Positions 33,855 to 47,866 are shown, numbered from the stretch's first letter. The stretch is DNA of 64,000 nt from Pseudomonas crudilactis (GCF_013433315.1 NZ_WXVV01000006.1:1-64000); one strand, 5' to 3'. A program made the numbers and translations. Notes: generated by a model from the letters alone, not told the origin.

Positions 33855-34670
33855 TTAACGGTTGCGCTCGCTGAGGAAGGTAAACAGCACCTCGGTGACA
33901 AACTGCGGATTCTCCAGATTGGAGATATGCCCCGCCTCCGGCACCAAGACCCACGGGCAGCCGATCAACTCAGCCATTTCCTGCGCTTCCGACGGTGGTC
34001 GTGGTTTGTCCTGATCGCCGCACAGCACCAGCGTGGTCGGCGCATTCAATTCACCCAGCCGTGGCAACAAGTCATCGCGACCAAAGGTGATACGCCCCAT
34101 CGGTACGATGCTTTCGCGTAAACGATCGGACGAGTACGCCGCCAGTTTCGCGCGAAAATCCTGATACAGCGCCGACTGCGGATCAATGCCAGGACGGAAG
34201 AAGATCGGCACGACGATATCCAGTAATTGCTCGGAAATTTCGCCGGTTTCTTCGATCTGTTTAAACAGCGAGAAGTAGTACTGACGAGTCGGCTCAGGCT
34301 CGACACCAACATACGTGTCCATCAGCACCAGACCGTTGAGCCGTTGCGGTGCCGACAACGCCAGGCGCACGCCCCACATGCCGCCAACCGACAGCCCGAC
34401 GAGGGTGACCTGATCGATGTCCAGATGATCGAGCAGGGCCTGCGCCTGACGGGCGATGTCGTCCAGTGAAGTCGTGCCTTCAGGCAACTTCCCCGACTCA
34501 CCGTGCCCCCACAGGTCCAGTGCAATCACCCGATAGTGCGGCGATAACGCGGCAATCTGTGGCGCCCACATGGCGTGATCCCACAGGTAGCTGCCAGCCA
34601 GCAACACCGCCGGGCCTGTGCCTTGATCAATGTAATGCAGCGCTTGTCCGTCCACCGTGAAAAAAGGCAT
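33855..34670 (-). CDS. Alpha/beta hydrolase
   Basis: A 271-residue alpha/beta hydrolase, with the oxyanion region AGSYLWDHAMWAPQ and the nucleophile elbow GLSVGG (Ser nucleophile) followed by MWGVRLALSAPQRLNGLVLMDT. The acid residue is in the LCGDQDKPRPP block and the catalytic His in PEAGHISNLENP. The ATG at 34670 (MPFFTVDG) is preferred to an upstream start at 34688. It lies downstream of pvdL but behind a terminator and a REP pair, so it is probably not part of the pyoverdine pathway. Substrate unknown. Confidence 0.83.
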   Translation of the reverse strand: MPFFTVDGQALHYIDQGTGPAVLLAGSYLWDHAMWAPQIAALSPHYRVIALDLWGHGESGKLPEGTTSLDDIARQAQALLDHLDIDQVTLVGLSVGGMWGVRLALSAPQRLNGLVLMDTYVGVEPEPTRQYYFSLFKQIEETGEISEQLLDIVVPIFFRPGIDPQSALYQDFRAKLAAYSSDRLRESIVPMGRITFGRDDLLPRLGELNAPTTLVLCGDQDKPRPPSEAQEMAELIGCPWVLVPEAGHISNLENPQFVTEVLFTFLSERNR

Positions 34671-34686
34671 CGACCACCCCCGCGAC

Positions 34687-34719
34687 AAAAAAGAGAACCG
34701 GCAGACTGAGCTGCCGGTT
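34687..34719 (-). terminator. Rho-independent terminator, probably of pvdL
   Basis: On the minus strand, AACCGGCAG pairs with CTGCCGGTT over a 6-nt loop and is followed by CTC and a run of six T. It lies 148 bases past the pvdL stop and just before the hydrolase gene. Confidence 0.75.
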
Positions 34720-34767
34720 GCTGGTCGTCAACCTTGGAAATGATGCGGTTTGTGTGATGCTGATGCC

Positions 34768-34847
34768 GCCTTCGCGAGCAAGCTCGCTCCCACATTGGTT
34801 CTGCGTACACAGGACCAAATGTGGGAGCGAGCTTGCTCGCGAAGAGG
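34768..34847. repeat. REP pair (REPIN-like) downstream of pvdL
   Basis: CTTCGCGAGCAAGCTCGCTC and its inverted partner flank a spacer with GGTTCTGCGTACACAGG. The spacer is nearly identical to that of the pair at 48811-48888 on the far side of pvdL/pvdS. Confidence 0.8.
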
Positions 34848-34867
34848 CCAGTGCAGGCACTAAAGAA

Positions 34868-37800
34868 TCAAAGGCCCTCCAACTCCGCCATCAGATCATT
34901 CAGGCGATCGACCTTCTCCTCGGTGATATCACTCGCCGCCAATCCATCAATGTACTCGGCCAGTTCCTCCACCGTGCTGCACTCGAACATCGCTCGCAGC
35001 GGCACATCACGTTGCAAGGATTTCTGCACCCGCGAGGCGATCTGCGTGGCCAGCAACGAATGCCCGCCCAGTTCGAAGAAGTTATCGCGCACACCGACCT
35101 GCTCGACCTTCAGCACCTCGGCCCAAATGTCCGCCAGCGTCTGCTCAAGATCATTGCGCGGCGCCAGATAATCCTGACTCTGCAACTGGCCGATCTCCAG
35201 CGCCGGCAAGGCTTTGCGGTCGAGTTTGCCGTTGGCATTCAGCGGCAACTGATCGAGCCACAACCAGTGCAGCGGCACCATGTATTCCGGCAGTTCGGCG
35301 CGCAGGCGCTGCTTGATCCGCTCCAGTCGTTCACTCGGGCTCAGCGCGCTATCAGCAGCCACCAGATAACCGACCAAGTGTTTACCGTTGACGCCTTCCT
35401 GCACACCCACCGCGCCATCGCGCACTTCCGGCTGTTCATGCAGGCGCGCTTCGATCTCACCCAACTCGATGCGATAACCGCGAATCTTCACCTGATGGTC
35501 GACGCGGCCAACGTACTCCAGCACACCGTCGCTGCGGCGCCGCGCCAGATCGCCGGTGCGGTACAGACGCTCGCCCGGCGCACCGAACGGGTTCGGCACA
35601 AACACTGGCGCGGTGCGCAGCGGATCGCTGACATAACCGCGACCGACGCCGGTCCCCGCCACACACAACTCACCCACCGCGCCCAAGGGCACCAGGTCCA
35701 GCGCGCCGTCGACCAGATACAGCAAGTTGTTGTCGGTCGGCGTGCCGATCGGCAAGTAACTGCCGCGCGTCGACGCCATGTCGACGCGGAAGAACGCCAC
35801 GTCGTCAGAGCATTCCGCCGGGCCGTAAGCGTTGACCAGACCGATGTCCGGGTAACGCAGCAGCCACTGGTGCGCCAGCTCCGGTGGCATCGCTTCACCG
35901 GTCGGCAGCATCCAGCGCAGGCCATCCAGACTCAGACGATCCGAGGCGAGCATGCCCTGAATCAGCGACGGCACGCTCTCCAGCACGGTGATGCCCTGCG
36001 CTTGCACATGCACCAGCAACCCTTGCGGATCGTGGGCGATGGTGTTCGGCACGATGTCCACGCGCGCGCCGAACAACGGTGCGGCAAGGAACTGCCAGAC
36101 CGAAATATCGAAGCTTTGCGAAGCGGTCTGCGCAATCACATCGGCGTCACTCAGATTCAGGTAAGGCACCTTGCTCAACTGATTGTTGAGCATGCCGCGC
36201 TGCTCGACCATCACGCCTTTCGGCAGGCCGGTCGAACCCGAGGTGTAGATCACGTAGGCGAGGTTGTCCGGGCCGCTGTAAATGCCCAGGTTCTGCGCCG
36301 AAGTCGCTGCCGCCTGAATCTCCTCCCACACCAGCAAGCGCGGGCGATTGGCGCAGCTGAATTCATCCAGCAAGGTCTGCGCCTGTTCAAAGCATGTTTT
36401 AGAGCAGACCAGCACCGGCGTGCGACTCAGCTCGATGATGCGCTGCAGACGCTGGCTCGGCAGGCCCGGATCCAGTGGCAGGTAACCCGCGCCAGCCTTG
36501 AAGCTGCCGATGATCATGCCCAGCAGATCGAGATTACGCTCGGCGAGCAGCGCCACCGGTTGATCCATCTGCACACCCGCAGCGACCAGTGCATGGCCGA
36601 GTCGGTTGGCGTTGTGGTTCAGTTCGGCATAGCTCTGCTGCTGGTCAAGGCATGTAGCGGCGATGCGCTGCGGATGCGCGGCAACTTGAGCTTCGAACAG
36701 CGCAACGTAGCTCTGCTCCAGCGGATAATCGTGGGCACTCTGGTTGCAACCGTGCAGCAGGAAGTCCTGTTCCTCGGCGCCCAACAGCGGCAGATCGGCC
36801 ATGTCGCCATGGAAGCCATCGACCAGCGCCAACAGCAAACGCTTGAACTCGCCGAGCATGCGCTCGATGGTCGATTCGTCGAAATAGCGCTGGTCATACG
36901 ACAGGTGCAGACCGAGGTCATCGCCCGGGTAGCACACCGCCGTCAGCGGGAAGTTGGTGTGCGTACGGCCCGAGTCCGAGGTTGCGTTCAGGCTCTGCGC
37001 GCGATCGAGCACCGAGACTTCCACCGGGGCGTTTTCGAAGACGAACAGGCTGTCGAACAGCGGCTGGCCCTTCGGCAATTCGCTCTGTTCCTGAATGTTC
37101 ACCAGCGGCAGGTATTCGTACTCGCGCAACTGCATGTTGCTGTCGAGCAAAGCACTGAGCCACTGACGCACACTGCTGCGCTGATCGTCCTCAGGCATTT
37201 TCACTCGCAGCGCAATACTGTTGATGAACAGGCCGACCGTGCGTTGCATTTCCGGCATATCCACCGGACGCCCGGCCACGGTCACGCCGAACAGCACGTC
37301 ACGATCGCCGCTCATGCGCCGCAGCACCAAAGCCCACGCCGCTTGAGCGAAGGTGTTGATGGTCAATTGATGGGCCTGCGCCAGTTCACGCAGACGCGCG
37401 CCGTCCTCGACATTGAGGCGGGTGTAGCGGTCGCCGACGATCATCCCGCCGCTTTCGCCAGCATGTTCACGCAGGAACGGACGATCGCTCGGGATCGGCG
37501 TAGTGCGCTCGAAGCCTTGCAGGTTCTGCTGCCACCACTGCCGCGCTTCGGCCAGACTCTGGCGTTGCAGCCAACCGATGTAATCGCGATAACGAGGCGG
37601 CACGGCGAGTTGCGCTTCACGACCCTCGCCCATCGCAGTGTAGATCTCGAAGAAGTCGTTCATCAGCAACGAACGGCACCAGGCATCGATGAGGATGTGG
37701 TGGTTGCTCATCATGAACCAGTAACGCGCCGCACCGACCTTGATCAGACGCAGGTGGAACGGTGCCTGATTGAGCAGATCGAACCCGGCCTCGCGCTCGT

Positions 37801-40800
37801 TTTTCAGCAGCGCTTGCAGCTTTGGTTCCTGCTCGGTTTCGGCAATGGCGCTCCAGTCCAGATACTCGATCGGCGTGCGACCCGGGGTGTGAATCACTTG
37901 CAGCATATCTTCGCCGACGTTCCAGCAGAACGACGCGCGCAGCGCTTCGTGGCGAGCAATCACCGCTTGCCAGGCCTGGGCGAAACGCTCAGCGTCGAGT
38001 TCGCTGTTGATGCGGTAGCGATCCTGCATGTAGTACAGACCGGTGCCCGGTTCGAGCAAGGTGTGCAGCAACATGCCTTCCTGCATCGGCGTCAGCGGGT
38101 AGACGTCCTCGATGTGCGCGGCTGGCACTGGCAAAGCATCGAGTTGCGCCTGAGTCAGCCTGGCCAGCGGGAAGTCCGACGGCGTCAGGCCACCGGCCTC
38201 GTCTTGCAGGCAATGGGCGATCAGGCTTTGCAGTTCACCGAGGTAGGCATCGGCCAGATCGTTGATGGTCTGCGTCTCGTAACGCTCGGCGCTGAAGGTC
38301 CAGCGCAGCAGCAGCTCACCGCCGTAAACCTGGCTGTCGACGCTCAACTCGTTCGGCAATGGCGCCTGCGGATCGTGGGCGGCTCCGACCGACTCATCCA
38401 GCGGACGGAACAGCGCATCGCTGCCGAAGCTCTGGTCGAACTGGCCGAGGTAGTTAAAGGTCACCGGCGCCTGCGGCAGCGCGGCCATGCTGCGCTGACT
38501 GAGGTCATCAGCCAGATAACGCAACACGCCATAACCCAGACCTTTATGCGGCACGGCGCGCAGTTGTTCTTTGATCGCCTTGATCGAGGCGCCCTGCCCG
38601 GCGGCCTCTTCGATGTTGTGCGGGGTCAGACGCAGCGGGTAAGCGCTGGTGAACCAGCCGACGGTGCGGGTCAGGTCGATCTCGTCGAACAGGGTTTCGC
38701 GGCCGTGGCCTTCCAGTTGAACCAGCGCCGACGGTTGCCCGCTCCAGAGACACAGCACACGGGCCAGTGCGGTCAGCAGCAGATCGTTGACCTGCGTGCG
38801 GTAAGCCGCCGGAGCCCGTTGCAGCAACTGTTGGGTGTGCTCGGCATCGAGGCGCACGCTGACGGTTTGCGCGTGACGATTCTGCTGGCCGCCCTGCGGA
38901 TTTTCGCAAGGCAAATCGGCGTTCTGACCGGCCAGTTGAGTCTGCCACCAGTCGAGTTCTTCGCGCAGGGATTCACTGCCGGCGTAAGCTTGCAAACGCG
39001 CGGCCCAGTCTTTGAAGGCGCTGGTTTTCGCCGGCAGTTTCACCGCTTGTTCGGCGTCGAGTTGGCGATACACCGTTTGCAGATCGTCGAGCAGAACGCG
39101 CCACGACACGCCGTCGACGACCAAGTGATGGATGGCGATAAACAGGCGTTGTTGACCTTCAGGGCCATCGACCAGCACGGCGCGAAGCAGCGGGCCGTTT
39201 TCCAGATCAAGACTGCGTTGGGCATCAGCGAACAACGCTTCGCACTTGTCCATCGAGGTGACGCGTACTTGCCAGAGAACAGCGGCATCGGACACCGGTT
39301 GGTGCGCCGCTTGCCACTCGCCATTGACCTCACTGAAGCGCAGACGCAAGGCGTCATGCTGCTCGACCACCGCCAGCAGCGCCTGCTCCAGACGCTGCGG
39401 TTCGAGGGTCACGGTCGGCTCCAGCAACAACGCCTGATTCCAGTGCTGACGTTCAGGGATTTCGGTATCGAAGAACCAATGCTGAATCGGCGTCAGGCGC
39501 GATTCGCCGACCACCAGACCTTGCTCGGCCGTCACTTGTTCGGTGCGGCTGGCCACAGCGGCCAGGGTCTGCACGGTCTGATGCTGGAACAGATCACGCG
39601 GGCTGAAATGAATACCTTGCTGGCGTGCACGGCTGACCACTTGGATCGACAGAATCGAGTCACCGCCGAGTTCGAAGAAGTTGTCGTTGAGGCCGACCTG
39701 TTCGACGTTGAGCACCTCGCACCAGATCTGCGCCAGGGTCTGCTCCAGCTCGTTGCTCGGCGCGACGTAGTCCTGACGACTCAACTCAGGATCCGGCGCC
39801 GGCAGCGCACGACGATCGAGTTTGCCGTTGGCGGTCAGCGGCATGCTCGCCAGCAGAATCAGGTGGGTCGGCACCATGTAATCCGGCAGTTGTGCTTTGA
39901 GATGCGACTTCAGCGCGTCGCGCAGTGCGGCCTGTTTGGATTCACTTTGCTCAGCCACTTCGGTGACCAGATAGCCCACCAGTTGTTTGCCGCTCGGCGC
40001 ATCGAGGGCGAGCACCACGGCTTCGCGGATCGAGTCGTGATCAAGCAGGCGCGTTTCGATTTCGCCCAGTTCGATGCGGAAACCACGGATTTTCACCTGA
40101 TGGTCGATCCGGCCCAGGTATTCCACCAAACCGTCGGCACGCTGGCGCACCAGGTCGCCGGTGCGGTACATGCGCCCGCCATCGGTGGCGAACGGGTCAG
40201 CGACAAAGCGCTCAGCCGTAATGCCCGGACGGTCGTGATAGGCCTGGGCCAGACCGGCGCCGCCGACGAACAACTCACCGGTCGCGCCTTGCGGCACCAG
40301 CGCCAGATCGGCGTCGAGAATGTACGCCACGCGCGCACCGATCACGCTACCGATCGGCACACTGCCAGCGCCCTCTTCCAGCACTTCCGGCGCCAGACTG
40401 GCCAGCGGCATGACCACGGTTTCGGTCGGGCCGTAGGCGTTGAAGAACATCGCCGGTTTGAACGCCGCGCGAATCCGTTGCAGATGCTCGCCGGTCAGCG
40501 CTTCGCCACCGGTGATGATCATCCGCACCGGCAAAATTTCGTTTTGCGTCGAGAGGAACTGCGCCAACTGGCTGCCGTAGCTCGGGGTGAAACCGAGCAC
40601 GTTGATTTTATGCGTGCGGATCAAGCCGCAGATTTCTTCCGCGTCCCACTGACCTTGCGCACGCAACACCACCTGCGCGCCGCTGAGCAGCGGTACCAGC
40701 AGACGCTCGGTCGCGGCATCGAAGTTGATCGAATAGAAGTGCAGTTCGCAGTCATCCGGGCGCATGCCGAAACGCTCGATCACGGCTTGGCAGTGCATGG

Positions 40801-43800
40801 CGATTTCGCCGTGGGAGACCACCACGCCTTTCGGCTTGCCGGTCGAGCCCGAGGTGTAAATCAGGTAGGCCTGATGCTGCGGCAGGCTGATAAATGGCAG
40901 CTCGCTGGCCGGGTAAGCGGCGAGTGCCGCGCTGTCATCTTCCAGGCTCCAACGCGCCACGCTTGGCGGTAGATCGCCGAGGGCTTTGAACATGGCGCGA
41001 TCACTGAGCAGCAGGCCGATGCGGCTGTCTTCGATCATGTAATGCAGACGGTCGAGCGGGTATTCCGGGTCCAGCGGCACGTACGCGCCACCGGCCTTGA
41101 GAATCGCCAGCAGGCCGATGACCATTTCCAGCGAACGCTCCAGCGCCAGACCGACCCGCACTTGCGGGCCGACACCACGCTCTCGCAGGGCCCAGGCCAG
41201 ACGATTGGCGCGGGCATCGAGATCGGCGTAGCTCAGGGTCTGCCCGGCGAAGGTCAGGGCTGGCGCGTCTTTGCGCGCCAGCGCCTGTTCGGCGAACAGG
41301 TGATGAATGCACTGGTCGAGACGATGCTCGCCCGGCTCGATGCCAAGGCTGTCGAGCAGCTGCTGTTGCTCCGGTTGATCGAGCAGCGGCAATTCGCTGA
41401 GACGCTGTTGCGGATCGGCGATCAGCGCTTCAAGCAGATTGCGCCAATGTTTGGCCATGCGCGCGATGGTCGGCTCATCGAACAGATCAGTGCTGTAGGT
41501 CAGGCAGCAACCGAGGCGATGATCGAGGTCGGTGACTTCCAGGTTGAGGTCGAATTTGGTCGCCCGCGCATCGTTGGCCAGGTACTCGACGGTCATACCG
41601 GCAAGCATGCGGCTCTGCTGGAATTCCCAGCGCTGCACATTGCACATCACTTGGAACAGCGGGTTGTACGCAGCGCTGCGCGGCGGTTGCAAGGCTTCGA
41701 CCAGATGATCGAACGGCAGATCCTGATGCGACTGGCCTTCGATCACGGTGTGACGCACCTGCTCGAACAATTCGCCGACCGACATCATGCCGTCGAGTTG
41801 GCAACGCAGAACCTGGGTGTTGAGGAAGGCACCGATCAGCCCTTCGCTTTCCGGACGTATACGGTTGGCCACTGGTGCGCCGATGCGCAGATCGGTCTGG
41901 CCGCTGTAGCGGTAAAGCAGTGTAGCGAGCGCGGCGGTCATGGTCATGAACAGGGTCAGACCGTTTTGCGCATTGAACGCACGAACGCGCGCGGCGAGGT
42001 CATCGCTCAGGTCGAAGCGGAACAGTTCGCCCTGATGGCTTTGCACTGGCGGACGCGGACGATCGCCGGGCAATTCCAGCAGCGGATGTTCACGGCCGAG
42101 TTGCGCAGTCCAGTAATCGAGTTGGCGCTGACGCTCACCGGATTCCAGCCAGTTGCGCTGCCAGACGCTGTAGTCGAGGTATTGCACCGGCAGCGGCTCA
42201 AGCGGCGAATCGCGGTCGTCGACAAACGCTTCGTACAACGCACTGAGTTCGCGGGCGAAGATGTCCATCGCCCAGCCTTCGGTGACGATGTGGTGCAAGG
42301 TCAGCACGAAGTAATGCTCGTGCTCGGCAGTTTTCACAAGGCAGGCGCGTAACAGCGGGCCGGTTTCCAGATCGAACGGCAGATGCGCTTCTTCATCGGC
42401 CAGTTGCTGAACCTTTTGCTCGCGCACATCGGCGGCAAGTTTTGAGAAATCCTTCCAGCCCATGCGCACGCCGGTTTCGGCATGCACCTGCTGACGGGCA
42501 ACGCCGTCGACGCTTGGGAACGTGGTGCGCAGGGTTTCATGGCGCAGGATCAGCGCTTGCAGTGCGGCCTCGAAACGCTCGACGTGCAGGACACCACGCA
42601 GGCGCGCCATGCCGCCGACGTTGTACGCCGGGCTGTCTGGCTCCATCTGCCAGAGGAACCACATGCGCTGTTGCGAGTAGGACAACGGCACTGGTTGGCT
42701 GCGATCAACCTTGTCGATTGGCGGCTGTTTGTTGGTCCGGCCGCTGACCTGGATCAAGCGGATTTGCTCGGCGAAATCTCCGAGTTCGCTGTGTTCGAAC
42801 AAGGCGCGCAACGGCAGTTCGACGTCACAGGCCTGACGGCTGCGCGAGATGATTTGCGTGGCCAGCAACGAGTGGCCGCCGAGGGCGAAGAAGTCATCGC
42901 GCAGGCCGACCTGGCTCAGGCCAAGTACTTCGCGCCAGATCGCGGCAATCTGTTGTTCCAGTTCGGTGACCGGTTCGACGTGTTCACGCACTTGCCATTG
43001 CGGTTCGGGCAAGGCGCGGCGGTCGAGTTTGCCGCTGGGGCTGAGGGGCATTGCGTCGAGACGCATCAGTTGCGCCGGGACCATGTATTCGGGCAGCTCG
43101 GCGGCCAGAGCAGTTTTCAGGCGAGTGATTTGCCCGTCGTGATCTTCGTTGATATCGGTCGCGGTGAAGTAGCCGATCAGCTGCGCGCCGGCAGCGGTTT
43201 CGCGCACCAGCACCACGGCTTGGGCGACGCCGTCCTGGGCGAGCAGACGTGCTTGGATTTCTTCCGGTTCGACGCGGAAACCACGCAGCTTGACCTGTTG
43301 ATCGAGGCGGCCGAGGTATTCGATCACGCCGTCGGATGTCCAACGGGCGCGGTCACCGGTGCGATACAACCGCGCGCCCTGCTCGCCCAATGGATCGACC
43401 ACAAAGCGTTCAGCGGTCAACGATGGACGGCCGAGGTAACCACGGGCCAGACCAACGCCGCTGATGCACAGCTCACCCGGCACACCGGCCGGCACTGGAT
43501 TCAGCTCGGCATCGAGCACGCGGCAAATCACGTTGCCCAGCGGCCGGCCAATCGGTGAGCGCTCGCCATCGGCAGTGGTGCAATGCCAATGGGTGACGTT
43601 GATCGCGGTTTCGGTCGGGCCATAACGGTTGTGCAACTGCACCACTGGCAGTTGCGCGATTACGCGATTGCGCAGTTCGGCCGGCAGCGCTTCACCGCCG
43701 GAGAACACGCGGCGCAGGCTGGTGCATTCGGCGCTCAGCGGTTCGTCGATGAACAGCGAAAGCAGCGGCGGCACAAAGTGCAGCGTGGTCACGCCATATT

Positions 43801-46800
43801 CCTGAACCAGTTGCGCGATGCGATGCGGATCGCGGTGTTCACCGGGACCGGCGATCAGCAGACGAGCACCAGTGATCAACGGCCAGAAGCATTCCCACAC
43901 CGACACGTCGAAACTGATCGGGGCCTTTTGCATCAGCACATCGGTTTCATTGAGAGCGTATGCGTCCTGCATCCATTGCAGACGTTCAGCCAGTGCCGCG
44001 TGGGTGTTGCCGACGCCTTTCGGTTGGCCGGTGGAGCCCGAGGTGTAAATCACGTAAGCGAGGTTGTCGCCGTGCAAGTGCAGGCCTGGTGCCTGGCTCG
44101 GCCAGTTTTCCAGGTGCAAGGCGTCCATGGCGATCACGCTGACGCCGTCGCTGGCCGGCAAGCGCTCGAGCAACTCAGTTTGCGTCAGGAGCAATTCGAC
44201 GCCGCTGTCGCTGAGCATGTAGGCCAGCCGATCGGCCGGGTAATCCGGGTCCAGCGGCACATAAGCGCCGCCGGCCTTGATGATCGCCAGCAGGCCGATC
44301 AACAGTTGTGGCGAACGCTCGGCGGCGATGGCCACGCAGACATCCGGGCCGACGCCTTTATCGCGCAGATAATGGGCGAGGCGGTTGGCCTGGGTGTGCA
44401 GTTCGGCGAAGTCGAGACTGCCGCCGTTCCACACCAGAGCGGTGCGTTCCGGGGTCTGCCGCGCCTGTTCGTTGAGCAGTTCAGGCAGCCATTGTTGCGC
44501 CGGGGTGCAGGGGGCTACGCCCCAGTCTTTTTGCTGAGCCTGCTCAGTGGTGGTCAGCAATTGCAGATCGCCAATGGCTTGCTCCGGACGTTCACAGACT
44601 TCGCGCAACAGGTTGCTGAAGTGCTCGGCCAGACGTTCGATGGTCGCCACTCCGAACAGTTCGCTGGCGTAGTCGAATGACAAGGTCAACCGACCATTCC
44701 GATCTTCTTCGCTGTGCAATTGCAAATCGAACTTGGCTTCGCGGCTGTGCCACGGCAGTTCTTCGGCGAGCAGACCCGGCAGACGCTTGAGCGCACTCAG
44801 ATCGCGCTGCTGATGGTTGAACATGACCTGGAACAGGCCTTGTTCACGGGCCTGCGGGAAGGCTTCGAGGAGTTGTTCGAAGGGCAGATCCTGATTCGCC
44901 TGGGCACCGAGTGCGGCTTGGCGAGTCTGGGCTAACAGCTCAACAAACGGCAGACGCGAATCGATCTGCGCGCGCAGTACTTGGGTGTTGATGAAGAAGC
45001 CGATCAGACCCTGGGTTTCCAGGCGTGGACGGTTGGCATTCGGCACGCCGATGCGGATGTCGCGCTGACCGCTGTAGCGATGCAGCAGGCTCTGGAATGC
45101 CGAGAGCAGCAGCATGAACGGTGTCGACTCGTGAGCCTGAGCCGTGTTGCGGATCGCATCGCTGAGGCTGACGCCCAGTCGCACGGTATGGCGCGCGGCG
45201 CTATGCGTTTGCTTGGCGGATCGTGGGTAATCGGTGGCCAGTTCCAGTGATGGATGTTCGTCGCCCAACTGCGCTTTCCAGTACGCCAGTTGCCGCTCGC
45301 CCTCGCCTTGCGCCAGCCATTGGCGCTGCCAGCTACCGTAGTCGGCGTACTGGGTTGGCAGCGGCGCAAGGGTCGCGGTCGCGCCTTGCGTAGCGGCGGC
45401 GTAAAGGCGCGAGAACTCGTCGATCAACACGTTCAGCGACCAGCCGTCGGCGATGATGTGGTGCAGGGTCACCAGCAGTTGATGATCTTCGTCGTCGAGA
45501 CGCACCAGCGTCACCCACAGCAGCGGGCCTTTTTCCAGGTCGAACTGACTGCGTGCTTCGTCTTCGCGGATTTGCTGCGCGCGGGCTTCACGCTCATGGG
45601 CCGGCAGATCGCTGATGTCGATCAGTTGCAGATTGAATTCGGCGGCGGCAGCGACTTGTTGCAGAGCCACGCCGTCGCGTTCGAAGAAGCGTGTGCGCAG
45701 GGATTCGTGGCGCTCGATCAATTGCTGGAAGCTGGCGCGCAAGGCGTCTTCGTCCAGTTCGCCGCGTAAACGCAGGGCACCGGGAATGTTGTAGGCGCTG
45801 CTCTGTGGGTCGAGTTGCCAGGTGATCCACAAACGGTTTTGTGCCAGCGATTGCGGCACCGGCTCGCTGCGCGACAGTGCGGTGATTGCCCCTTGAGCGC
45901 TACCGCCGTCCTGCTGTTGTTGCGCGACAGCAGCGGCGAACGCGGCCAGCGTCGGCGCTTCGAAGAGCAGGCGCAGGTTCAGCTCAAGCGCGAGTTCTCC
46001 GCGGACGCGGGCGATAACTTGCGTGGCGGCGATCGAGTTGCCGCCAAGCAGGAAGAAATGATCGTCGGCATTGACCTGTTTGAGGTTGAGTTGCTCGGCC
46101 CAGATTTTGCCGATCAAGGCTTCGAGTTCGGAGGCGCTGGTGGTCGACTCTTGGCTTTCAGACGCCGTCGAAGGGAACACCGCGTAGCTGTCGAGACTGC
46201 CATCGGCCAGACGATTGCGGCAGGCCGAGCGCTGCAATTTGCCGCTGGAGGTTTTCGGCAGCGCACCCGGATTGAGCAGCACCACCACGCTTGGTGCCTC
46301 CTGATACGCCTCGGCTACCGCTTGGCGAATGGCTTTGATCAAGGCTTCCGGGGGGAGGATTTTCTGCACGCTGCGGCTGATTTCCGCTGCAATGCCGATG
46401 CCCTCTTCGCCATTTTGGCTGACGGCAAATGCGGCGACGCGGCCCTTGCGCACCACTTCCACTTCGTTCTCGACGGTCTTCTCGATGTCCTGCGGATACA
46501 GGTTGTGGCCACGTACGATCAGCATGTCTTTCAGGCGACCGGTGATGAATAGCTCACCGTTGCGCATGAAGCCGAGGTCACCGGTGCGCAACCAGGTACG
46601 GCCGGCGTGCTGGACAAAAGTCTTGGCGCTGGCTTCGGGGTTGCGCCAGTAACCGTGAGCGATACTTGGGCCGGCAGCCCAGACTTCACCGACGGCGTTG
46701 TCGGCCAGTTCTGCGAGGGAGTTTGGTTCGACGATCAGCACCGCATGCTCGGGTTGGCTGATGCCGCAACTCATGATCGGGCTGCCTTCGCCCGGCTCCG

Positions 46801-47866
46801 CGCGATTTTGCGCCAACGCCTGATCGTCGACGCGCAGCGCAGGAATCCCGGTGCCGCGCGGGGTGCCGGCGACGAACAGTGTGGCTTCGGCCAGACCGTA
46901 CGAGGCCATGAAATTGTCTGCACTGAAACCGCACGCGGTGAACTTCTCGGCGAAGCGTTCAAGGGTGTCCAGACGGATCGGTTCGGAGCCGGAGTACGCC
47001 ACGCGCCAACGGCTCAGATCGAGACGTTCGAGGGCCGACTCACTGACCCGTTCGCTGCACAAGCGATAAGCGAAGTCCGGCCCGCCGCTGATGGTGCCGC
47101 CGTATTCGCTGATCGCTTCGAGCCAGCGCAATGGTCGGCCGAGGAAATACGCCGGCGACATCAGGATGCACGGCACGCCGCTGAAGATCGGTTGCAGCAG
47201 ACCACCGATCAAACCCATGTCGTGATACAGCGGCAGCCAGCTGACGATGACGTCGTCCGGATTCACGTCGATGCCGAAACCATGACGGATCAACAGTTCG
47301 TTGGCGACCAGATTGCCGTGGCTGACCTGCACGCCTTTGGGCAGTGCGGTGGAACCGGAGGTGTATTGCAGGAAGGCGATGTGGTCTTGCGGCAGGCTCG
47401 TTTCGACCCAGTTTTCGGCTTGAGCGCTGTCGAGCATGTCGACGCACAACAGTGGCGGCGCGCCTTCGATCTGTTGCAAGGCGTCGCGCAGGTCAGCACT
47501 GGTCAAAAGCAGACGCGGCTCGGCGTCAGCGATGATCGACAGCAAACGCTCCTGGTGATGCCGACGCGCCGACTCCGGCGGATAGGCCGGTACCGCGATC
47601 ACGCCGGCGTACAGGCAACCAAAAAACGCCGCGACATAGTCCGGGCCACTGGGAAACAGCAATACCGCGCGATCACCGAATTCAGCCTCAGCCTGCAACG
47701 CGGCAGCAATCGTTCGCGCGTGCTGATCCAGTTCGCGATAACTGAGTACCACAGCCTGCTCTTCGTTCTCGGCGAGAAAACGCAAGGCCAGTTGATCCGG
47801 CGTCAGAGCCGCGCGGCGCTGGAGGGCTTGGACCAGGGTGCTGGGGAGTTCGAACGCGTGGGTCAT
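34868..47866 (-). CDS. pvdL: PvdL, pyoverdine chromophore nonribosomal peptide synthetase
   Basis: A 4332-residue NRPS that starts pyoverdine assembly by joining an acyl chain, L-Glu, D-Tyr and L-Dab. Domains: fatty acyl-AMP ligase (1-590), carrier (Ser611), C1 (HHIIADG 802-808), A1 (core near 1270), carrier (Ser1666), C2 (HHIVTEG from 1858), A2 (near 2340), carrier of the GGDS type (Ser2737), epimerase (HHLVVDG 2913-2919), C3 (HHILIDA from 3389), A3 (near 3880), carrier (Ser4270). The epimerase after module 2 fits D-Tyr. There is no thioesterase, so the chain passes to another synthetase outside the window. A PvdS-like box lies about 170 bp upstream. C3 has Ala where HHxxxDG has Gly. Length matches the P. 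aeruginosa protein (about 4340). The thioesterase gene pvdG, which adjoins pvdL in that species, is not seen here. Confidence 0.95.
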   Translation of the reverse strand: MTHAFELPSTLVQALQRRAALTPDQLALRFLAENEEQAVVLSYRELDQHARTIAAALQAEAEFGDRAVLLFPSGPDYVAAFFGCLYAGVIAVPAYPPESARRHHQERLLSIIADAEPRLLLTSADLRDALQQIEGAPPLLCVDMLDSAQAENWVETSLPQDHIAFLQYTSGSTALPKGVQVSHGNLVANELLIRHGFGIDVNPDDVIVSWLPLYHDMGLIGGLLQPIFSGVPCILMSPAYFLGRPLRWLEAISEYGGTISGGPDFAYRLCSERVSESALERLDLSRWRVAYSGSEPIRLDTLERFAEKFTACGFSADNFMASYGLAEATLFVAGTPRGTGIPALRVDDQALAQNRAEPGEGSPIMSCGISQPEHAVLIVEPNSLAELADNAVGEVWAAGPSIAHGYWRNPEASAKTFVQHAGRTWLRTGDLGFMRNGELFITGRLKDMLIVRGHNLYPQDIEKTVENEVEVVRKGRVAAFAVSQNGEEGIGIAAEISRSVQKILPPEALIKAIRQAVAEAYQEAPSVVVLLNPGALPKTSSGKLQRSACRNRLADGSLDSYAVFPSTASESQESTTSASELEALIGKIWAEQLNLKQVNADDHFFLLGGNSIAATQVIARVRGELALELNLRLLFEAPTLAAFAAAVAQQQQDGGSAQGAITALSRSEPVPQSLAQNRLWITWQLDPQSSAYNIPGALRLRGELDEDALRASFQQLIERHESLRTRFFERDGVALQQVAAAAEFNLQLIDISDLPAHEREARAQQIREDEARSQFDLEKGPLLWVTLVRLDDEDHQLLVTLHHIIADGWSLNVLIDEFSRLYAAATQGATATLAPLPTQYADYGSWQRQWLAQGEGERQLAYWKAQLGDEHPSLELATDYPRSAKQTHSAARHTVRLGVSLSDAIRNTAQAHESTPFMLLLSAFQSLLHRYSGQRDIRIGVPNANRPRLETQGLIGFFINTQVLRAQIDSRLPFVELLAQTRQAALGAQANQDLPFEQLLEAFPQAREQGLFQVMFNHQQRDLSALKRLPGLLAEELPWHSREAKFDLQLHSEEDRNGRLTLSFDYASELFGVATIERLAEHFSNLLREVCERPEQAIGDLQLLTTTEQAQQKDWGVAPCTPAQQWLPELLNEQARQTPERTALVWNGGSLDFAELHTQANRLAHYLRDKGVGPDVCVAIAAERSPQLLIGLLAIIKAGGAYVPLDPDYPADRLAYMLSDSGVELLLTQTELLERLPASDGVSVIAMDALHLENWPSQAPGLHLHGDNLAYVIYTSGSTGQPKGVGNTHAALAERLQWMQDAYALNETDVLMQKAPISFDVSVWECFWPLITGARLLIAGPGEHRDPHRIAQLVQEYGVTTLHFVPPLLSLFIDEPLSAECTSLRRVFSGGEALPAELRNRVIAQLPVVQLHNRYGPTETAINVTHWHCTTADGERSPIGRPLGNVICRVLDAELNPVPAGVPGELCISGVGLARGYLGRPSLTAERFVVDPLGEQGARLYRTGDRARWTSDGVIEYLGRLDQQVKLRGFRVEPEEIQARLLAQDGVAQAVVLVRETAAGAQLIGYFTATDINEDHDGQITRLKTALAAELPEYMVPAQLMRLDAMPLSPSGKLDRRALPEPQWQVREHVEPVTELEQQIAAIWREVLGLSQVGLRDDFFALGGHSLLATQIISRSRQACDVELPLRALFEHSELGDFAEQIRLIQVSGRTNKQPPIDKVDRSQPVPLSYSQQRMWFLWQMEPDSPAYNVGGMARLRGVLHVERFEAALQALILRHETLRTTFPSVDGVARQQVHAETGVRMGWKDFSKLAADVREQKVQQLADEEAHLPFDLETGPLLRACLVKTAEHEHYFVLTLHHIVTEGWAMDIFARELSALYEAFVDDRDSPLEPLPVQYLDYSVWQRNWLESGERQRQLDYWTAQLGREHPLLELPGDRPRPPVQSHQGELFRFDLSDDLAARVRAFNAQNGLTLFMTMTAALATLLYRYSGQTDLRIGAPVANRIRPESEGLIGAFLNTQVLRCQLDGMMSVGELFEQVRHTVIEGQSHQDLPFDHLVEALQPPRSAAYNPLFQVMCNVQRWEFQQSRMLAGMTVEYLANDARATKFDLNLEVTDLDHRLGCCLTYSTDLFDEPTIARMAKHWRNLLEALIADPQQRLSELPLLDQPEQQQLLDSLGIEPGEHRLDQCIHHLFAEQALARKDAPALTFAGQTLSYADLDARANRLAWALRERGVGPQVRVGLALERSLEMVIGLLAILKAGGAYVPLDPEYPLDRLHYMIEDSRIGLLLSDRAMFKALGDLPPSVARWSLEDDSAALAAYPASELPFISLPQHQAYLIYTSGSTGKPKGVVVSHGEIAMHCQAVIERFGMRPDDCELHFYSINFDAATERLLVPLLSGAQVVLRAQGQWDAEEICGLIRTHKINVLGFTPSYGSQLAQFLSTQNEILPVRMIITGGEALTGEHLQRIRAAFKPAMFFNAYGPTETVVMPLASLAPEVLEEGAGSVPIGSVIGARVAYILDADLALVPQGATGELFVGGAGLAQAYHDRPGITAERFVADPFATDGGRMYRTGDLVRQRADGLVEYLGRIDHQVKIRGFRIELGEIETRLLDHDSIREAVVLALDAPSGKQLVGYLVTEVAEQSESKQAALRDALKSHLKAQLPDYMVPTHLILLASMPLTANGKLDRRALPAPDPELSRQDYVAPSNELEQTLAQIWCEVLNVEQVGLNDNFFELGGDSILSIQVVSRARQQGIHFSPRDLFQHQTVQTLAAVASRTEQVTAEQGLVVGESRLTPIQHWFFDTEIPERQHWNQALLLEPTVTLEPQRLEQALLAVVEQHDALRLRFSEVNGEWQAAHQPVSDAAVLWQVRVTSMDKCEALFADAQRSLDLENGPLLRAVLVDGPEGQQRLFIAIHHLVVDGVSWRVLLDDLQTVYRQLDAEQAVKLPAKTSAFKDWAARLQAYAGSESLREELDWWQTQLAGQNADLPCENPQGGQQNRHAQTVSVRLDAEHTQQLLQRAPAAYRTQVNDLLLTALARVLCLWSGQPSALVQLEGHGRETLFDEIDLTRTVGWFTSAYPLRLTPHNIEEAAGQGASIKAIKEQLRAVPHKGLGYGVLRYLADDLSQRSMAALPQAPVTFNYLGQFDQSFGSDALFRPLDESVGAAHDPQAPLPNELSVDSQVYGGELLLRWTFSAERYETQTINDLADAYLGELQSLIAHCLQDEAGGLTPSDFPLARLTQAQLDALPVPAAHIEDVYPLTPMQEGMLLHTLLEPGTGLYYMQDRYRINSELDAERFAQAWQAVIARHEALRASFCWNVGEDMLQVIHTPGRTPIEYLDWSAIAETEQEPKLQALLKNEREAGFDLLNQAPFHLRLIKVGAARYWFMMSNHHILIDAWCRSLLMNDFFEIYTAMGEGREAQLAVPPRYRDYIGWLQRQSLAEARQWWQQNLQGFERTTPIPSDRPFLREHAGESGGMIVGDRYTRLNVEDGARLRELAQAHQLTINTFAQAAWALVLRRMSGDRDVLFGVTVAGRPVDMPEMQRTVGLFINSIALRVKMPEDDQRSSVRQWLSALLDSNMQLREYEYLPLVNIQEQSELPKGQPLFDSLFVFENAPVEVSVLDRAQSLNATSDSGRTHTNFPLTAVCYPGDDLGLHLSYDQRYFDESTIERMLGEFKRLLLALVDGFHGDMADLPLLGAEEQDFLLHGCNQSAHDYPLEQSYVALFEAQVAAHPQRIAATCLDQQQSYAELNHNANRLGHALVAAGVQMDQPVALLAERNLDLLGMIIGSFKAGAGYLPLDPGLPSQRLQRIIELSRTPVLVCSKTCFEQAQTLLDEFSCANRPRLLVWEEIQAAATSAQNLGIYSGPDNLAYVIYTSGSTGLPKGVMVEQRGMLNNQLSKVPYLNLSDADVIAQTASQSFDISVWQFLAAPLFGARVDIVPNTIAHDPQGLLVHVQAQGITVLESVPSLIQGMLASDRLSLDGLRWMLPTGEAMPPELAHQWLLRYPDIGLVNAYGPAECSDDVAFFRVDMASTRGSYLPIGTPTDNNLLYLVDGALDLVPLGAVGELCVAGTGVGRGYVSDPLRTAPVFVPNPFGAPGERLYRTGDLARRRSDGVLEYVGRVDHQVKIRGYRIELGEIEARLHEQPEVRDGAVGVQEGVNGKHLVGYLVAADSALSPSERLERIKQRLRAELPEYMVPLHWLWLDQLPLNANGKLDRKALPALEIGQLQSQDYLAPRNDLEQTLADIWAEVLKVEQVGVRDNFFELGGHSLLATQIASRVQKSLQRDVPLRAMFECSTVEELAEYIDGLAASDITEEKVDRLNDLMAELEGL

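Noticed and set aside
33775..34847. Clustered palindromes as a CRISPR array
   Set aside because: The repeats are inverted REP pairs with variable spacing, no regular spacers and no cas genes.
34718..40972. 2084-codon open frame antisense to pvdL
   Set aside because: It is the complement of a conserved NRPS with GC-rich third positions, which leaves the opposite strand free of stops. The translation is rich in Arg, Gln and His and has no domain or ribosome site.
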